Shown: positions 50,877-58,711 of the stretch, piece by piece | Layout of the letters: the number at the start of each line of letters is the position of its first letter | Position numbering within the stretch: the first letter of the stretch is position 1 | Source of the DNA: Chryseobacterium sp. LJ668 | GTDB taxonomy: Bacteria > Bacteroidota > Bacteroidia > Flavobacteriales > Weeksellaceae | Direction: 5' to 3' | NCBI RefSeq assembly: GCF_019613955.1 | Contig: NZ_CP080443.1 | Location: 620,001 to 684,000, forward strand | DNA: 64,000 bases | The notes under the pieces: model-generated | The model's database searches: none | What the model saw: only the letters and a program-made list of their open reading frames with translations | Told to the model about the DNA's origin: nothing | Position numbers and translations under genes: made by a program

Positions 50877-50963
50877 AACGCAAAGTCCGCAAAGATTTTT
50901 GGACAAAATGCTGTATATTTTTAAGCTCGCAAAGGCGTTCTACTTAGCAAAGAACTCAAAGTC
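50877..50963. repeat. AACGCAAAG...CGCAAAGGCG intergenic repeat, copy 1
   Basis: Starts AACGCAAAGTCCGCAAAG, has AAGCTCGCAAAGGCGTTC in the middle, and ends with CTCAAAGTC. Two more copies lie in the same operon at 53393 and 54572. Between uxaB and the transporter gene. Confidence 0.75.
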
Positions 50964-51105
50964 GTTATTTGAACCACTAAGGTTTAATAAGGAGTTAAGG
51001 TTATTTAAGAGAAATAAATTTCTTAAGCTTACACTTAAATTTGCCTGCAAATTCTTAATCATTCTTAACCTCTTAATTCTCCTTAATTGTTTTAAATTTT
51101 ATTTT

Positions 51106-52641
51106 CTATTTACTGATCACCTTATATTTTGGAACCAATGATTTCATTACGACCCATGCAATTAGATAAGCGACTGCACAGATGGAGAAAATGATCATGT
51201 ATCCTTTGTCAATTCCGTCTGAAACTACAGCGCCTGATTTTTCTAACTGCTTAAAGAAATCATCCGGCAAACGGTCGTTGATGTACTGAGGATATTTTTC
51301 CAACAAAGGAACTCCGTCTACTGTTGACCATGCTTTGTGAGCGTGATCGAATAAAACTCCAGAAGATTTATTAATGATGAACGAACCGATTCCTCCAGCC
51401 ATTCCGCCAATTCCTGTGATGGTTGCAATGGCTTTTTTAGGGAACATATCGCCTACTGTCGAGAAAATATTGGCTGACCAAGCCTGGTGTGCTGCTCCTG
51501 CAACTCCAATAATTAAAACAGGTAACCAATATGTAATTGTTCCAAGAGGTTGTGCTAAAAGTGCCAACAAGGGGAAAAATGCGAAAATTAACATTGCTTT
51601 CATTCTTCCTGTATAAGCGTTCATTCCTAATTTTTCAACAAAATATTTTGGAAGCCAACCCCCAATAATCGACAGTAAAGTAATCATGTATAATACGAAT
51701 AATGGCAATGCACTTTGAGTGGAATCCATTCCGTAAACTGAGCTTAAATAAGCCGGAGTCCAGAATAAAAAGAACCACCAAACGCCATCTGTCATAAATT
51801 TACCGAAGGCAAAAGCCCAAGTTTGTCTGTAGCTGAAACATTCTTTAAACGTAAATACTTTTTCCGGAACTGATTTATCTTCATTCGGAAGATCGTCCTG
51901 ATCCTGATTGATATACGTTAGTTCATGTTCGTTAACTCTCTTGTGCAAGTGAGGTTTTTTGTAAACGAAAACCCAAAGTCCCATCCAAACAAATCCTAGT
52001 GCACCAATAATGATAAACGCCCATTCCCAACCCAATGATTTTGCGATAAAAGGGATTGTAAGCGGTGCTGCCAAAGCTCCTACTGTTGCTCCTGCATTCC
52101 AGATACTTGTAGAAAATGCTCTGTCTTTTTTAGGGAAATATTCTGCTGTCGTTTTGATCGCTGCCGGGAAATTTCCAGCCTCACCAATTGCCAGTACGAA
52201 ACGTGCAAAAACAAATAAAGTAACACTTGTACTGATAATTGCAGAAGTATTGGAAACTGTTCCGATCAATTCTTTAGAACCATGAAAACCAGCCGCCCAT
52301 TCTCCAGTAAGGATTCCTGAAGTTGCAATTCCGCAGAATGCGTGTAAAACTGCACCCACAGACCAAACTCCGATTGCCCAAAGAAAACCTTTTTTGGTAT
52401 CCATGAAATCCACGAACTTTCCTGCGAAAAGCATTCCCACTGCGTAAAATATGGAGAATAATGCGGTGATGTTTCCGTAATCGTTGTTATTCCAGTGAAA
52501 TTCCGGTGCTATAAAATCTTTCCACGTCAAAGATAAAACCTGACGATCCAGATAATTGATCGTGGTGGCGAGGAATAACAGCAGACAAATCGTCCATCTG
52601 TATTGCGTCGGCTTAAGAGATTTAACTGAACTCATAGTCAT
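51106..52641 (-). CDS. hexuronate MFS transporter (ExuT-like, ACS family)
   Basis: A 511-residue, 12-segment MFS protein of the anion:cation symporter group. NYLDRQVLSLTW in helix 1, RFVLAIGEAGNFPAAIKTTAEYFPKKDRAF in helix 4-5, and a long periplasmic or central loop are typical of ExuT and related hexuronate carriers. It lies in the middle of the galacturonate operon, four bases after eda, so galacturonate/glucuronate uptake is strongly suggested. Confidence 0.9.
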   Translation of the reverse strand: MTMSSVKSLKPTQYRWTICLLLFLATTINYLDRQVLSLTWKDFIAPEFHWNNNDYGNITALFSIFYAVGMLFAGKFVDFMDTKKGFLWAIGVWSVGAVLHAFCGIATSGILTGEWAAGFHGSKELIGTVSNTSAIISTSVTLFVFARFVLAIGEAGNFPAAIKTTAEYFPKKDRAFSTSIWNAGATVGALAAPLTIPFIAKSLGWEWAFIIIGALGFVWMGLWVFVYKKPHLHKRVNEHELTYINQDQDDLPNEDKSVPEKVFTFKECFSYRQTWAFAFGKFMTDGVWWFFLFWTPAYLSSVYGMDSTQSALPLFVLYMITLLSIIGGWLPKYFVEKLGMNAYTGRMKAMLIFAFFPLLALLAQPLGTITYWLPVLIIGVAGAAHQAWSANIFSTVGDMFPKKAIATITGIGGMAGGIGSFIINKSSGVLFDHAHKAWSTVDGVPLLEKYPQYINDRLPDDFFKQLEKSGAVVSDGIDKGYMIIFSICAVAYLIAWVVMKSLVPKYKVISK

Positions 52642-52645
52642 TTAT

Positions 52646-53305
52646 TTATTTTAAAGTCTGAATGATATCCAGCACTTTTTTGGTTTCATTTTCTATTGTC
52701 GCATAGTCTTTCGCAAGCATTAATTCGTTACTTACCAGCTTGCTTCCCATTCCTACTGCAGAAACTCCTGCCTTATACCAGCTTTCAATACTTTCTTTGG
52801 TAGTATCAACACCACCTGTTGGCATAAATTTCAGATTAGGGAACACATCTTTGATGGCACTCATAAATCCTGGTCCCAAGGCGTTCCCTGGGAATAATTT
52901 TATGAAAGTTACACCAGCAGTTTCCGCCGCAATAATTTCGGTAGGTGTCATACAACCCGGACTGTACAACAAGTCTTTAGGAATTAAAAATGCTGCAACT
53001 TCCGCTACAAAACCCGGACTGATAAAGAAATCTGCACCTGCTTTGTAATATTCTTCTGCTTGTTTTACATTTTTAATAGTTCCGATACCAAGAAGCATTT
53101 CAGGCATTTCTGCATTACGAACTTCAACCATTTTTGTGAAATTACTCAACGCAGCTTCACCACGGCTGGTATATTCTACAGCGCGGATTCCTGCTTTGTA
53201 AAGCGATTTTAATATTTCTAAAGTTACCGTTTCATCAGCATTATAATACAGAGGCAGAGCTCCCTGATTGATGATGGTGTTTGTAACCAATTGTATTTTT
53301 GTCAT
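52646..53305 (-). CDS. eda: KDPG/KHG aldolase
   Basis: A 219-residue class I aldolase splitting 2-keto-3-deoxy-6-phosphogluconate into pyruvate and glyceraldehyde-3-phosphate. Schiff-base K136 (FIKLFPG), general base E44 (VEYTSRGE) and SPGCMTPTE are intact. Follows kdgK after 222 bp with a repeat in the gap; four bases precede the transporter. Confidence 0.95.
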   Translation of the reverse strand: MTKIQLVTNTIINQGALPLYYNADETVTLEILKSLYKAGIRAVEYTSRGEAALSNFTKMVEVRNAEMPEMLLGIGTIKNVKQAEEYYKAGADFFISPGFVAEVAAFLIPKDLLYSPGCMTPTEIIAAETAGVTFIKLFPGNALGPGFMSAIKDVFPNLKFMPTGGVDTTKESIESWYKAGVSAVGMGSKLVSNELMLAKDYATIENETKKVLDIIQTLK

Positions 53306-53392
53306 TTTGTTTTAATTATTTTGTTAAAATAATCTTTGATGGGGTTTTATCCATCCTTTGGTATGCTGTAACTTCAACACTTCCTTTTTTTT

Positions 53393-53480
53393 AACGCAAA
53401 GGGTGCAAAGATTTTCTTTTTAAAATTTGATGTATAATTTTAAGTTCGCAAAGGCGTTTCACTCAGCGAAGTTCGCAATG
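53393..53480. repeat. AACGCAAAG...CGCAAAGGCG intergenic repeat, copy 2
   Basis: AACGCAAAGGGTGCAAAGATTTT, then AAGTTCGCAAAGGCGTTTC, then GTTCGCAATG. It lies between kdgK and eda. Confidence 0.75.
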
Positions 53481-53527
53481 TTTTTGTTTAAGCAATAAGC
53501 CAATTGCCAAAAGCTAACAGCAAAGAA

Positions 53528-54535
53528 CTACCTTTTGATTCTTCCTCCGGAATTTCCGGCCATTACTTCGAGAATATCTTCTGCGCTGCAGTAATTGATG
53601 TCGCCTAAAATGGTGTGTTTGATGGCACAGGCCGCGTTGGCGAAATTCAGTGCTTTTTCATCATCGAAATTTAATAAACCATAAATTAAACCTGCTGCAA
53701 AAGCATCTCCCGTTCCGATTCTGTCGACTACGTTGTCTATTTCCAAAAATTTAGTTTCAAAATAGTTTTCGTTAATTAAAGCTCTTCCCTGCGTCTGCTG
53801 AGAACTTGCCGTAACCCCGATTCTTATTTTGTCAAAAATTTTATAAATGGATGGACACTGTTTTTTTAATTCTTCACAAGCTTCAATGAAACCTTTCTGA
53901 TCTGATGAAAATTGAGTTCCCAAAATTTCATTGATCTCATTCACTCCACCGATGAAAATCGTTGAGTACGAAACCAATTCTTTTAAAACTTCATTTCCAT
54001 TTTTACCATATTTCCACAGGTTGGAACGGTAAGCAGGATCGGTGGTCACTTCGATTCCCATTTCACGGGCGGTCAATAAACCTTCTTTTAAAGCTTCGTA
54101 AGCACCTTCAGAGATTCCAGGACTGATGCCTGTCCAGTGGAAATAATCGCAACCTTCCAAAGCTTTTTTCCAGTCAACCTGTTCGGGTTTGATGTTGGCA
54201 AAAGAACCGTTCAGCCTGTTGTAAGCAATTCTGCTCGCACGAACCGATGAACCTACTTCAAGGAAATATAAACCTAAAGGATGTTCGTTTTTATTGATGA
54301 AAGTTGTATCAATTCCAAAACTTTTAATGAAAGATAATGCAGATTCTCCCACAAAATCATCAGAAACATTGCTGATGTGCGTTACCTCGCAACCCATTGT
54401 TGCCAATGAAGAAGCTACGTTGAGCTCAGTTCCGCCGAAAAAGAATTCCATCTCGTGGCTCTGTTTCATTGTTTTGTTTCCGGGAGGTGAAAGCCTCATG
54501 ATTACTTCACCGAAAGTAAGTATTTTGCTAGCCAT
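53528..54535 (-). CDS. kdgK: 2-keto-3-deoxygluconate kinase (PfkB family)
   Basis: A 335-residue ribokinase-fold kinase phosphorylating KDG to KDPG. FFGGTELNVASSLATMG near residue 32 binds the sugar, and DRIGTGDAFAAGLIYGL near 262 has the catalytic Asp and anion hole. Context between uxaC and eda fixes the substrate. Confidence 0.92.
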   Translation of the reverse strand: MASKILTFGEVIMRLSPPGNKTMKQSHEMEFFFGGTELNVASSLATMGCEVTHISNVSDDFVGESALSFIKSFGIDTTFINKNEHPLGLYFLEVGSSVRASRIAYNRLNGSFANIKPEQVDWKKALEGCDYFHWTGISPGISEGAYEALKEGLLTAREMGIEVTTDPAYRSNLWKYGKNGNEVLKELVSYSTIFIGGVNEINEILGTQFSSDQKGFIEACEELKKQCPSIYKIFDKIRIGVTASSQQTQGRALINENYFETKFLEIDNVVDRIGTGDAFAAGLIYGLLNFDDEKALNFANAACAIKHTILGDINYCSAEDILEVMAGNSGGRIKR

Positions 54536-54571
54536 ATTTTAAATACTCTGTTTAATATCTACTGTTATTTA

Positions 54572-54655
54572 AACGCAAAGTGCGCTAAGATTTTTATAAA
54601 CTACTAACTGTTTTTAAGTTCGCAAAGGCGTTCTATTCAGCCAAGCTCACAAAGA
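54572..54655. repeat. AACGCAAAG...CGCAAAGGCG intergenic repeat, copy 3
   Basis: AACGCAAAGTGCGCTAAGATTTTT, then AAGTTCGCAAAGGCGTTC and GCTCACAAAG. Between uxaC and kdgK. Confidence 0.75.
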
Positions 54656-54702
54656 TTTTCAAGTTTAGAAAAATTGCAGATATGAAAATTATTGTTTTTT
54701 TT

Positions 54703-54769
54703 CTCTCGCAGATTTAGCAAATTTTGCAGATTTAAAATTGATCTGCTTTATCAGCTCAATCTGCGAGAG
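54703..54769. repeat. CGCAGATT inverted-repeat element
   Basis: Perfect 12-bp arms CTCTCGCAGATT (54703-54714) and AATCTGCGAGAG (54758-54769) flank TTGCAGATTTAAAATTGATCTGC-like inner sequence. It is the best-preserved member of a family with weak copies at 3061, 15710 and 40803. Confidence 0.7.
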
Positions 54770-54788
54770 ATTTTATTTAATTCGAAAT

Positions 54789-56186
54789 TTAAAAATCGAA
54801 ATAATTTTTAGCATTATGATAACAGATATCGGAAATGGTTTTTCCGATCAGTTCCATATCATCCGGCAATTCTCCGTTTTTCATTTCTTCTCCAAAAAGA
54901 TTACACAATACTCTTCTGAAATATTCGTGTCTTGGGTAAGATAAGAAACTTCTTGAATCTGTCAGCATTCCTACGAAACAGCTGATCAATCCCATGTTTG
55001 AAAGGGCATTCATCTGCTTGATCATTCCGTCTTTCTGATCCAAAAACCACCATCCGGAACCGAACTGTACTTTTCCTTTGATGCTTCCGTCATTAAAATT
55101 CCCGATCATCGTTGCGAAAATTTCGTTGTCTGCAGGATTTAAGTTATAGAGAATTGTTTTGGTCAGTTTGTCTTTTCCGTCTAAAGCGTTTAATAGTTTA
55201 GATAAAGTTTCAGCCTGTACGAAGTCACCGATAGAATCCCAGCCTGTATCAGGACCTAAAATTCTGTGCATTCTTTCGTTGTTGTTTCTTAAAGCACCCA
55301 AATGGAACTGCTGAACCCATCCGAATTTGTGATATGTTTCTCCTAAGAATAATAAAATCGCAGTTTTAAACTGATTTACCTGCTTTTCAGCAATTACTTT
55401 TCCTGAAATTTTATCATTAAAAATGGCGCTTACTTCAGCTTCTGAAGTTTCTTCGAAAGAAATATTGTTTAATCCGTGGTCACACAATCTGCATCCGTTT
55501 TCGTGGAAATATTCAACTCTTTTTAATAAAGCATCGCACAAAGTCTGGTAAGAATTAATCTCAATTCCTGCTGACTCGCCTAATTTAGAAATATAATCTG
55601 TGAAGTTGTGGTTCTCAATTAAAATCGCTTTATCCGGACGGAAAGCTGTACTTACTTTAATGCTGAAATCGCTTTTCGCTAAATCCTGATGGTAATTTAA
55701 AACATCAATCGGATCTTCGGTGGTGCACAAAGATTCTACGTTCATCATTTTCAGCAAACCTCTTGTCGACTTTTCAGGAGTCTGAAGCTGTGCCGTGATG
55801 TTGTCGTAAATATCTGATGCGTTTTTTTCGTTCAATAATTCATCAATTCCGAAATAACGCTTCAATTCTAAATGCGTCCAGTGGTACAAAGGATTTCTTA
55901 ACGTATAAGGAACCGTTTTTGCCCAAGCCTCGAATTTTTCTTTGTCTGATGCGTCGCCAGTGATGAATCTTTCGTTCACGCCCATCGTACGCATTGCACG
56001 CCATTTGTAATGATCGCCCGCAATCCAGACTTTAGATATGTTTTCGAAAACCGTATCTTCAGCGATATCTTTTGGAATCAAATGATTGTGATAATCGATG
56101 ATCGGCTGTTTTTCTGCGAAATTGAAATATAATTCTTCCGCGTATTTATTTTGTAATAAAAAGTTATCTGTAATAAAATATTTCAT
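54789..56186 (-). CDS. uxaC: glucuronate/galacturonate isomerase
   Basis: A 465-residue amidohydrolase-fold isomerase converting D-galacturonate to tagaturonate (and glucuronate to fructuronate). N-terminal IIDYHNHLIPKDIAED carries the metal HxH, and FRPDKAILIE, LGALRNNNERMHRILGPDTG and LTDSRSFLSYPRHEYFRR are conserved. Start is at 56186; kduD begins 18 bases away. Confidence 0.95.
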   Translation of the reverse strand: MKYFITDNFLLQNKYAEELYFNFAEKQPIIDYHNHLIPKDIAEDTVFENISKVWIAGDHYKWRAMRTMGVNERFITGDASDKEKFEAWAKTVPYTLRNPLYHWTHLELKRYFGIDELLNEKNASDIYDNITAQLQTPEKSTRGLLKMMNVESLCTTEDPIDVLNYHQDLAKSDFSIKVSTAFRPDKAILIENHNFTDYISKLGESAGIEINSYQTLCDALLKRVEYFHENGCRLCDHGLNNISFEETSEAEVSAIFNDKISGKVIAEKQVNQFKTAILLFLGETYHKFGWVQQFHLGALRNNNERMHRILGPDTGWDSIGDFVQAETLSKLLNALDGKDKLTKTILYNLNPADNEIFATMIGNFNDGSIKGKVQFGSGWWFLDQKDGMIKQMNALSNMGLISCFVGMLTDSRSFLSYPRHEYFRRVLCNLFGEEMKNGELPDDMELIGKTISDICYHNAKNYFDF

Positions 56187-56204
56187 TTCTGTAAAATTCT
56201 TGTG

Positions 56205-56987
56205 TTATTCATTAGCAGGTTTCCCGATGGTCGCCAAAATACCTCCGTCCACATAAATAATGTGTCCGTTGATAAATTTACTCGCGTCTGAAGCTAAGAA
56301 AATAGCGGTTCCTGCAAGATCTTCAGGGTTCCCCCATCTTCCTTCCGGTGTTCTGCTGATGATAAAATCGTTAAACGGATGACCGTCTACTCTGATTGGT
56401 TCTGTCTGGGTTGTCGCAAAATATCCGGGACCGATACCGTTCACCTGAATATTATGTTTTGCCCATTCTGTTGCTAAATTTTTGGTCAGCATTTTCAGTC
56501 CGCCTTTTGCAGAAGCATACGCTACTACATTGTCACGGCCAAGCTCACTCATCATTGAGCAAATATTGATGATTTTACCGGATTGTCTTTTAATCATGTG
56601 TTTCCCAACCAGTTGAGACATGATGAAAGGACCGGTAAGATCTACATCGATTACTTTTCTAAAGTCTGCAACATCCATCTCCAAAGCCGGAACACGTTTA
56701 ATGATTCCTGCATTATTGACCAAGATGTCTATTTTCCCATGCGTAGCAAGCATTAATGCTACTTTCTGAGCTGCTTCAAGTTCGTCTGTCACATCAAAAA
56801 GATAACCTGTAGCATTATATCCTTTACTGCGATAATATTCTAAGGCTTCATCTAATTTTGAGGGAGTTGTACTTGTGATTGCCAGTTCAGCACCTGCAGA
56901 GGCAAGGCCTTCAGCCATTGCCATTCCTAATCCGTGAGTACCGCCTGTTACAACGGCTACTTTTCCGGATAAATCGAATAAATTCAT
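56205..56987 (-). CDS. kduD: 2-keto-3-deoxy-D-gluconate dehydrogenase-type SDR
   Basis: A 260-residue SDR that reduces 3-deoxy-D-glycero-2,5-hexodiulosonate (DKII) to KDG. TGGTHGLG at about 15-22, NNAG, catalytic S, YASAKGG with Y and K. It follows kduI by 10 bases, which supports KduD rather than a general gluconate 5-dehydrogenase. Confidence 0.9.
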   Translation of the reverse strand: MNLFDLSGKVAVVTGGTHGLGMAMAEGLASAGAELAITSTTPSKLDEALEYYRSKGYNATGYLFDVTDELEAAQKVALMLATHGKIDILVNNAGIIKRVPALEMDVADFRKVIDVDLTGPFIMSQLVGKHMIKRQSGKIINICSMMSELGRDNVVAYASAKGGLKMLTKNLATEWAKHNIQVNGIGPGYFATTQTEPIRVDGHPFNDFIISRTPEGRWGNPEDLAGTAIFLASDASKFINGHIIYVDGGILATIGKPANE

Positions 56988-56997
56988 GTAGAAAAAA

Positions 56998-57834
56998 TTA
57001 CTTTAGTTCGTTAGTTTTAACAGCGTCCATGTCGCCATAATCCATATTTTCTCCTGCCATTCCCCAGATAAAAGTGTAGTTGGAAGTACCAACTCCTGAG
57101 TGAATAGACCATTCCGGAGACAAGACTGCTTCGTTGTTTTTCATAAAGATATGACGGGTCTCGTTCGGCTGGCCAAGAAAATGACTCACAGCCTGCCCTT
57201 CTTCAAGATCAAAATAAAAATATGCTTCCATTCTTCGGGTATGTGTGTGGGAAGGCATCGTGTTCCAAACACTTCCTTCATGCAGCTCGGTCATTCCCAT
57301 TTGTAGCTGGCAAGTTTCCAATACGCTATTGACGATCAATTTATTAATCGTACGTCTGTTGGCGTATTTTGTTTCACCTAATTCTACAATTTCGGCTTCA
57401 TTTTTAGTGATTTTCTTTGTAGGGAAAGTGTGATGCGCAGGAGCTGAATTGAAATAAAATAAAGTCTGACCTTCACTTCCGTTTTCAAAAACAACATCTT
57501 TTGCTCCTTTTCCAATGTATAAAGCCTCCTTATTTCCAAGCTCGAAAACCTCTCCGTCAACCGTTACCTTTCCGGCAGCGCCAACGTTGATAATTCCTAA
57601 TTCTCTTCTATCTAAGAAATTTTCTGCCTTCAGATCATCAGTAGGTTCAAGTTTCAAGACGCTATTTACGGGCATTGCACCACCTACGATCATTCTGTCG
57701 TACATAGAATATACTACATTGATTTGATCTTCATTAAATAAATCATTCATTAAAAACTCCCTTCTCAGGTCCTCAGTTGTATATTTTTTTACATCTTCAG
57801 GATGATGGGCGTAACGAAATTCTGATTTTGTCAT
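56998..57834 (-). CDS. kduI: 5-keto-4-deoxyuronate isomerase
   Basis: A 278-residue cupin enzyme isomerising 5-keto-4-deoxyuronate, the product of unsaturated pectin fragments. Zn ligands match E. coli KduI: SHTHTRRMEAYFYF (His, His, Glu) and the later WSIHSGVG (His). First gene of the eight-gene operon; the AATCGATT palindrome lies 53-68 bp upstream. Confidence 0.95.
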   Translation of the reverse strand: MTKSEFRYAHHPEDVKKYTTEDLRREFLMNDLFNEDQINVVYSMYDRMIVGGAMPVNSVLKLEPTDDLKAENFLDRRELGIINVGAAGKVTVDGEVFELGNKEALYIGKGAKDVVFENGSEGQTLFYFNSAPAHHTFPTKKITKNEAEIVELGETKYANRRTINKLIVNSVLETCQLQMGMTELHEGSVWNTMPSHTHTRRMEAYFYFDLEEGQAVSHFLGQPNETRHIFMKNNEAVLSPEWSIHSGVGTSNYTFIWGMAGENMDYGDMDAVKTNELK

Positions 57835-57886
57835 ACTCTAGATTTTAAACTTAAAATTGTGGTTTTAAAAAAACCTGTTGAACATT

Positions 57887-57902
57887 GCGTAATCGATTGC
57901 AT
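57887..57902. promoter_or_regulatory. candidate LacI-type operator before kduI
   Basis: GCGTAATCGATTGCAT around AATCGATT (57891-57898), 53 bp upstream of the kduI ATG. Closely matches the sites at 58576 and 39074. Confidence 0.6.
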
Positions 57903-58061
57903 TAAATTACACTAAAATTGTACAGAAATACTTGTCGATAAATATATAGATAATATGTATTCCGTTAACAAAAAATTCACTTAAATTTTTAAATATCTGA
58001 CTAACAGTAAAATATAATTTATATTTTGGAGTAAAATGAGAATTTTTAAGAATAAAGTGTG

Positions 58062-58105
58062 TTTTATTTTAACGAAATCAACCGTAAAAATCGGTTAAAA
58101 TAAAA
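58062..58105. promoter_or_regulatory. 12-bp inverted repeat
   Basis: TTTTATTTTAAC (58062-58073) and GTTAAAATAAAA (58094-58105) pair perfectly; AACCG/CGGTT inside offers an alternative fold. It could be an operator or a leader hairpin of the kdu transcript. Confidence 0.4.
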
Positions 58106-58171
58106 TCATGCCGCAAAATAAAGCTCTGATAGTAGTCATGCAACAAATACAACAACAAAACAAAATAATTC

Positions 58172-58237
58172 ATCAGTTCATGTTAAATTATGGCAATTTG
58201 GTAATAATTATAAAATATGTAAATTTTATGAACTGAT
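58172..58237. promoter_or_regulatory. 10-bp inverted repeat pair
   Basis: ATCAGTTCAT (58172-58181) and ATGAACTGAT (58228-58237), 46 bases apart, followed by a direct repeat ACTGATAAAA. May be two half-sites of a second regulator. Confidence 0.35.
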
Positions 58238-58514
58238 AAAACTGATAAAAATCACATAAAATTTCGCAAAAATGATTCTTGCGTATCTTTTTGGGGAAAT
58301 TTCATGAGTGTAAAACAGGTAATTTTCATAAAAATCTATCAATTTTTAATAATAGAGTACAGAATATTTATAATTCTCGAAAAGATTGGAAATTGAATGA
58401 GTACATCAATTAAACGTTTAATAATCAAATATTTAAATAAAATAAATTGGTTCTGTATTTTGTATTTATAAACAAATTTCATCTACTAATTAATAAAAAA
58501 ATAATATTTTTTTC

Positions 58515-58544
58515 TTTGTATAATGAAAAATAATATTAGTTTAG
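58515..58544 (+). promoter_or_regulatory. possible susC promoter
   Basis: TTTG (58515-58518), 18 bases, then TAGTTTAG (58537-58544), one mismatch from TAnnTTTG. Transcription would start near 58551, so the LacI-type palindrome at 58576-58591 falls just inside the transcript. Confidence 0.4.
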
Positions 58545-58575
58545 GAGCCACGATAAATATAAGTCGTGAAAAATT

Positions 58576-58591
58576 ACGCAATCGATTGCAC
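58576..58591. promoter_or_regulatory. candidate LacI-type operator before susC
   Basis: ACGCAATCGATTGCAC, the most symmetric of three sites (core AATCGATT at 58580-58587), 121 bp before the susC ATG. Confidence 0.6.
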
Positions 58592-58711
58592 AAGTTTAGC
58601 GTAAAAGAATTACAAAGATCAAACAGAGTACTTAAAATCCACAAAAACTAAGCGGAAGGTCTGCAAAAATGCTTTCTAACCATACTTTAAAAACTATATA
58701 AGGATATAATA

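Larger units (their letters stand above)
57903..58514. other. divergent control region between kdu operon and susC
   Basis: Part of an 877-bp gene-free gap. It holds a 12-bp inverted repeat (58062-58105), a 10-bp one (58172-58237) and a perfect 14-bp palindrome ATTAAACGTTTAAT (58410-58423). No ORF is credible. Confidence 0.55.

Noticed and set aside
50856..50906. 17-codon upstream extension of uxaB
   Set aside because: The extension is the AACGCAAAG repeat read as protein; the ATG at 50855 precedes the normal N-terminus.
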